DNA from: Fermentibacter danicus
Lineage (GTDB): Bacteria; Fermentibacterota; Fermentibacteria; Fermentibacterales; Fermentibacteraceae
Reading direction: 5' to 3'
NCBI GenBank assembly: GCA_001618615.1
Contig: LKHB01000035.1
Location: 1-15,754, forward strand
Length of the DNA: 15,754 nucleotides
Below the pieces are notes generated by a model. It was not told where the DNA came from and ran no database searches. It saw nothing but the letters and a program-made list of their open reading frames with translations. Positions 15,589-15,754 of this stretch are shown here, in pieces. The position numbers and the translations under genes were made by a program. Positions within the stretch are counted from its first letter, which is position 1. Every line of letters starts with the position of its first letter.

Positions 15589-15754
15589 TGCTCGAGGTGG
15601 CGCTGGACGTCACCGTGGCCGCCCACGCACTGGGCGGAGTGGGCAGGTACACCCTCGGGCTGGCCTCCGCGCTCGAGGAGCATGCCGGAGACTTCGGCGC
15701 ATCCGTCTCCTTCCTCGACGTTCCCGCGGCCCGCAGAGGCACGAGGCAGCCGCT
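15585..15754 (+). CDS. Glycosyltransferase family 4, N-terminal fragment (runs off the window)
   Basis: Fifty-six residues are visible and the frame is open to the right edge. MMLEVALDVTVAAHALGGVG followed by RYTLGLASALEEH is the usual opening of GT4 enzymes: the first beta strand, then the G-x-G-R-Y acceptor-side loop and helix. The ATG at 15585 overlaps the upstream TGA as ATGA, like its neighbours; ATG 15576 and 15588 are also in frame. It is the fourth glycosyltransferase-type gene of the cluster. The donor-binding half lies outside the window. Confidence 0.75.
   Translation, partial: MMLEVALDVTVAAHALGGVGRYTLGLASALEEHAGDFGASVSFLDVPAARRGTRQP

Overview
The window is a dense, GC-rich bacterial segment with no tRNA, rRNA, CRISPR array or insertion sequence that I can see. 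Arginine is mostly AGG, isoleucine ATA is common, several genes start at TTG or GTG, and neighbouring genes often overlap. An MsbA-type exporter beside a glycosyltransferase-9 (heptosyltransferase-like) gene suggests an outer-membrane, Gram-negative-type cell. A secreted lamin-tail-domain protein, a multi-GAF/PAS hybrid kinase and a free-standing Hrb-type flavin reductase would fit an uncultivated lineage of the FCB type. That assignment is inference. A two-base N run at 9401-9402 marks this as a draft or metagenome assembly.

Layout. (1) 1-1889, minus strand: the N-terminal 629 residues of a large secreted-type protein made of two copies of a lamin-tail domain plus beta-rich-domain unit. It continues past the left edge and is absent from simple complete-ORF lists because no stop codon lies in the window. 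(2) 1996-7380, plus strand: a tightly coupled set of MsbA-type ABC exporter, GT9 transferase and mutS, with a 29-nt and then a 1-nt overlap. (3) 7381-7790: a good sigma-70-like promoter, an 85-residue protein of unknown function and a 90-nt leader. (4) 7791-11004: one hybrid sensor histidine kinase (GAF-PAS-GAF-PAS-HisKA-HATPase-REC) broken by the assembly gap. (5) 11029-11247: a possible 72-residue Gly/Pro/Arg-rich protein with a very strong Shine-Dalgarno and an internal GC-rich hairpin. (6) 11250-15754: an operon-like run of flavin reductase, GT2 glycosyltransferase, GT-B glycosyltransferase, GT-C-like polytopic membrane protein and the start of another GT4 glycosyltransferase. The last four genes overlap by 17, 4 and 4 nt.

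How they may work together. Exporter plus GT9 points to lipid A/LPS-core biogenesis, with mutS riding on the same transcript. The right-hand cluster looks like a surface-glycan or lipid-linked-sugar module: cytoplasmic GT2 and GT-B enzymes plus a GT-C-type membrane enzyme using polyprenyl-linked donors. The hybrid kinase lies between the two blocks and has no DNA-binding response regulator beside it. I found no convincing defence, mobile or wholly new system. The points most worth following up are the mis-sized gap, the apparent CTG start of the kinase, the possibly leaderless promoter of the lamin-tail gene, and the two small unrecognised proteins.
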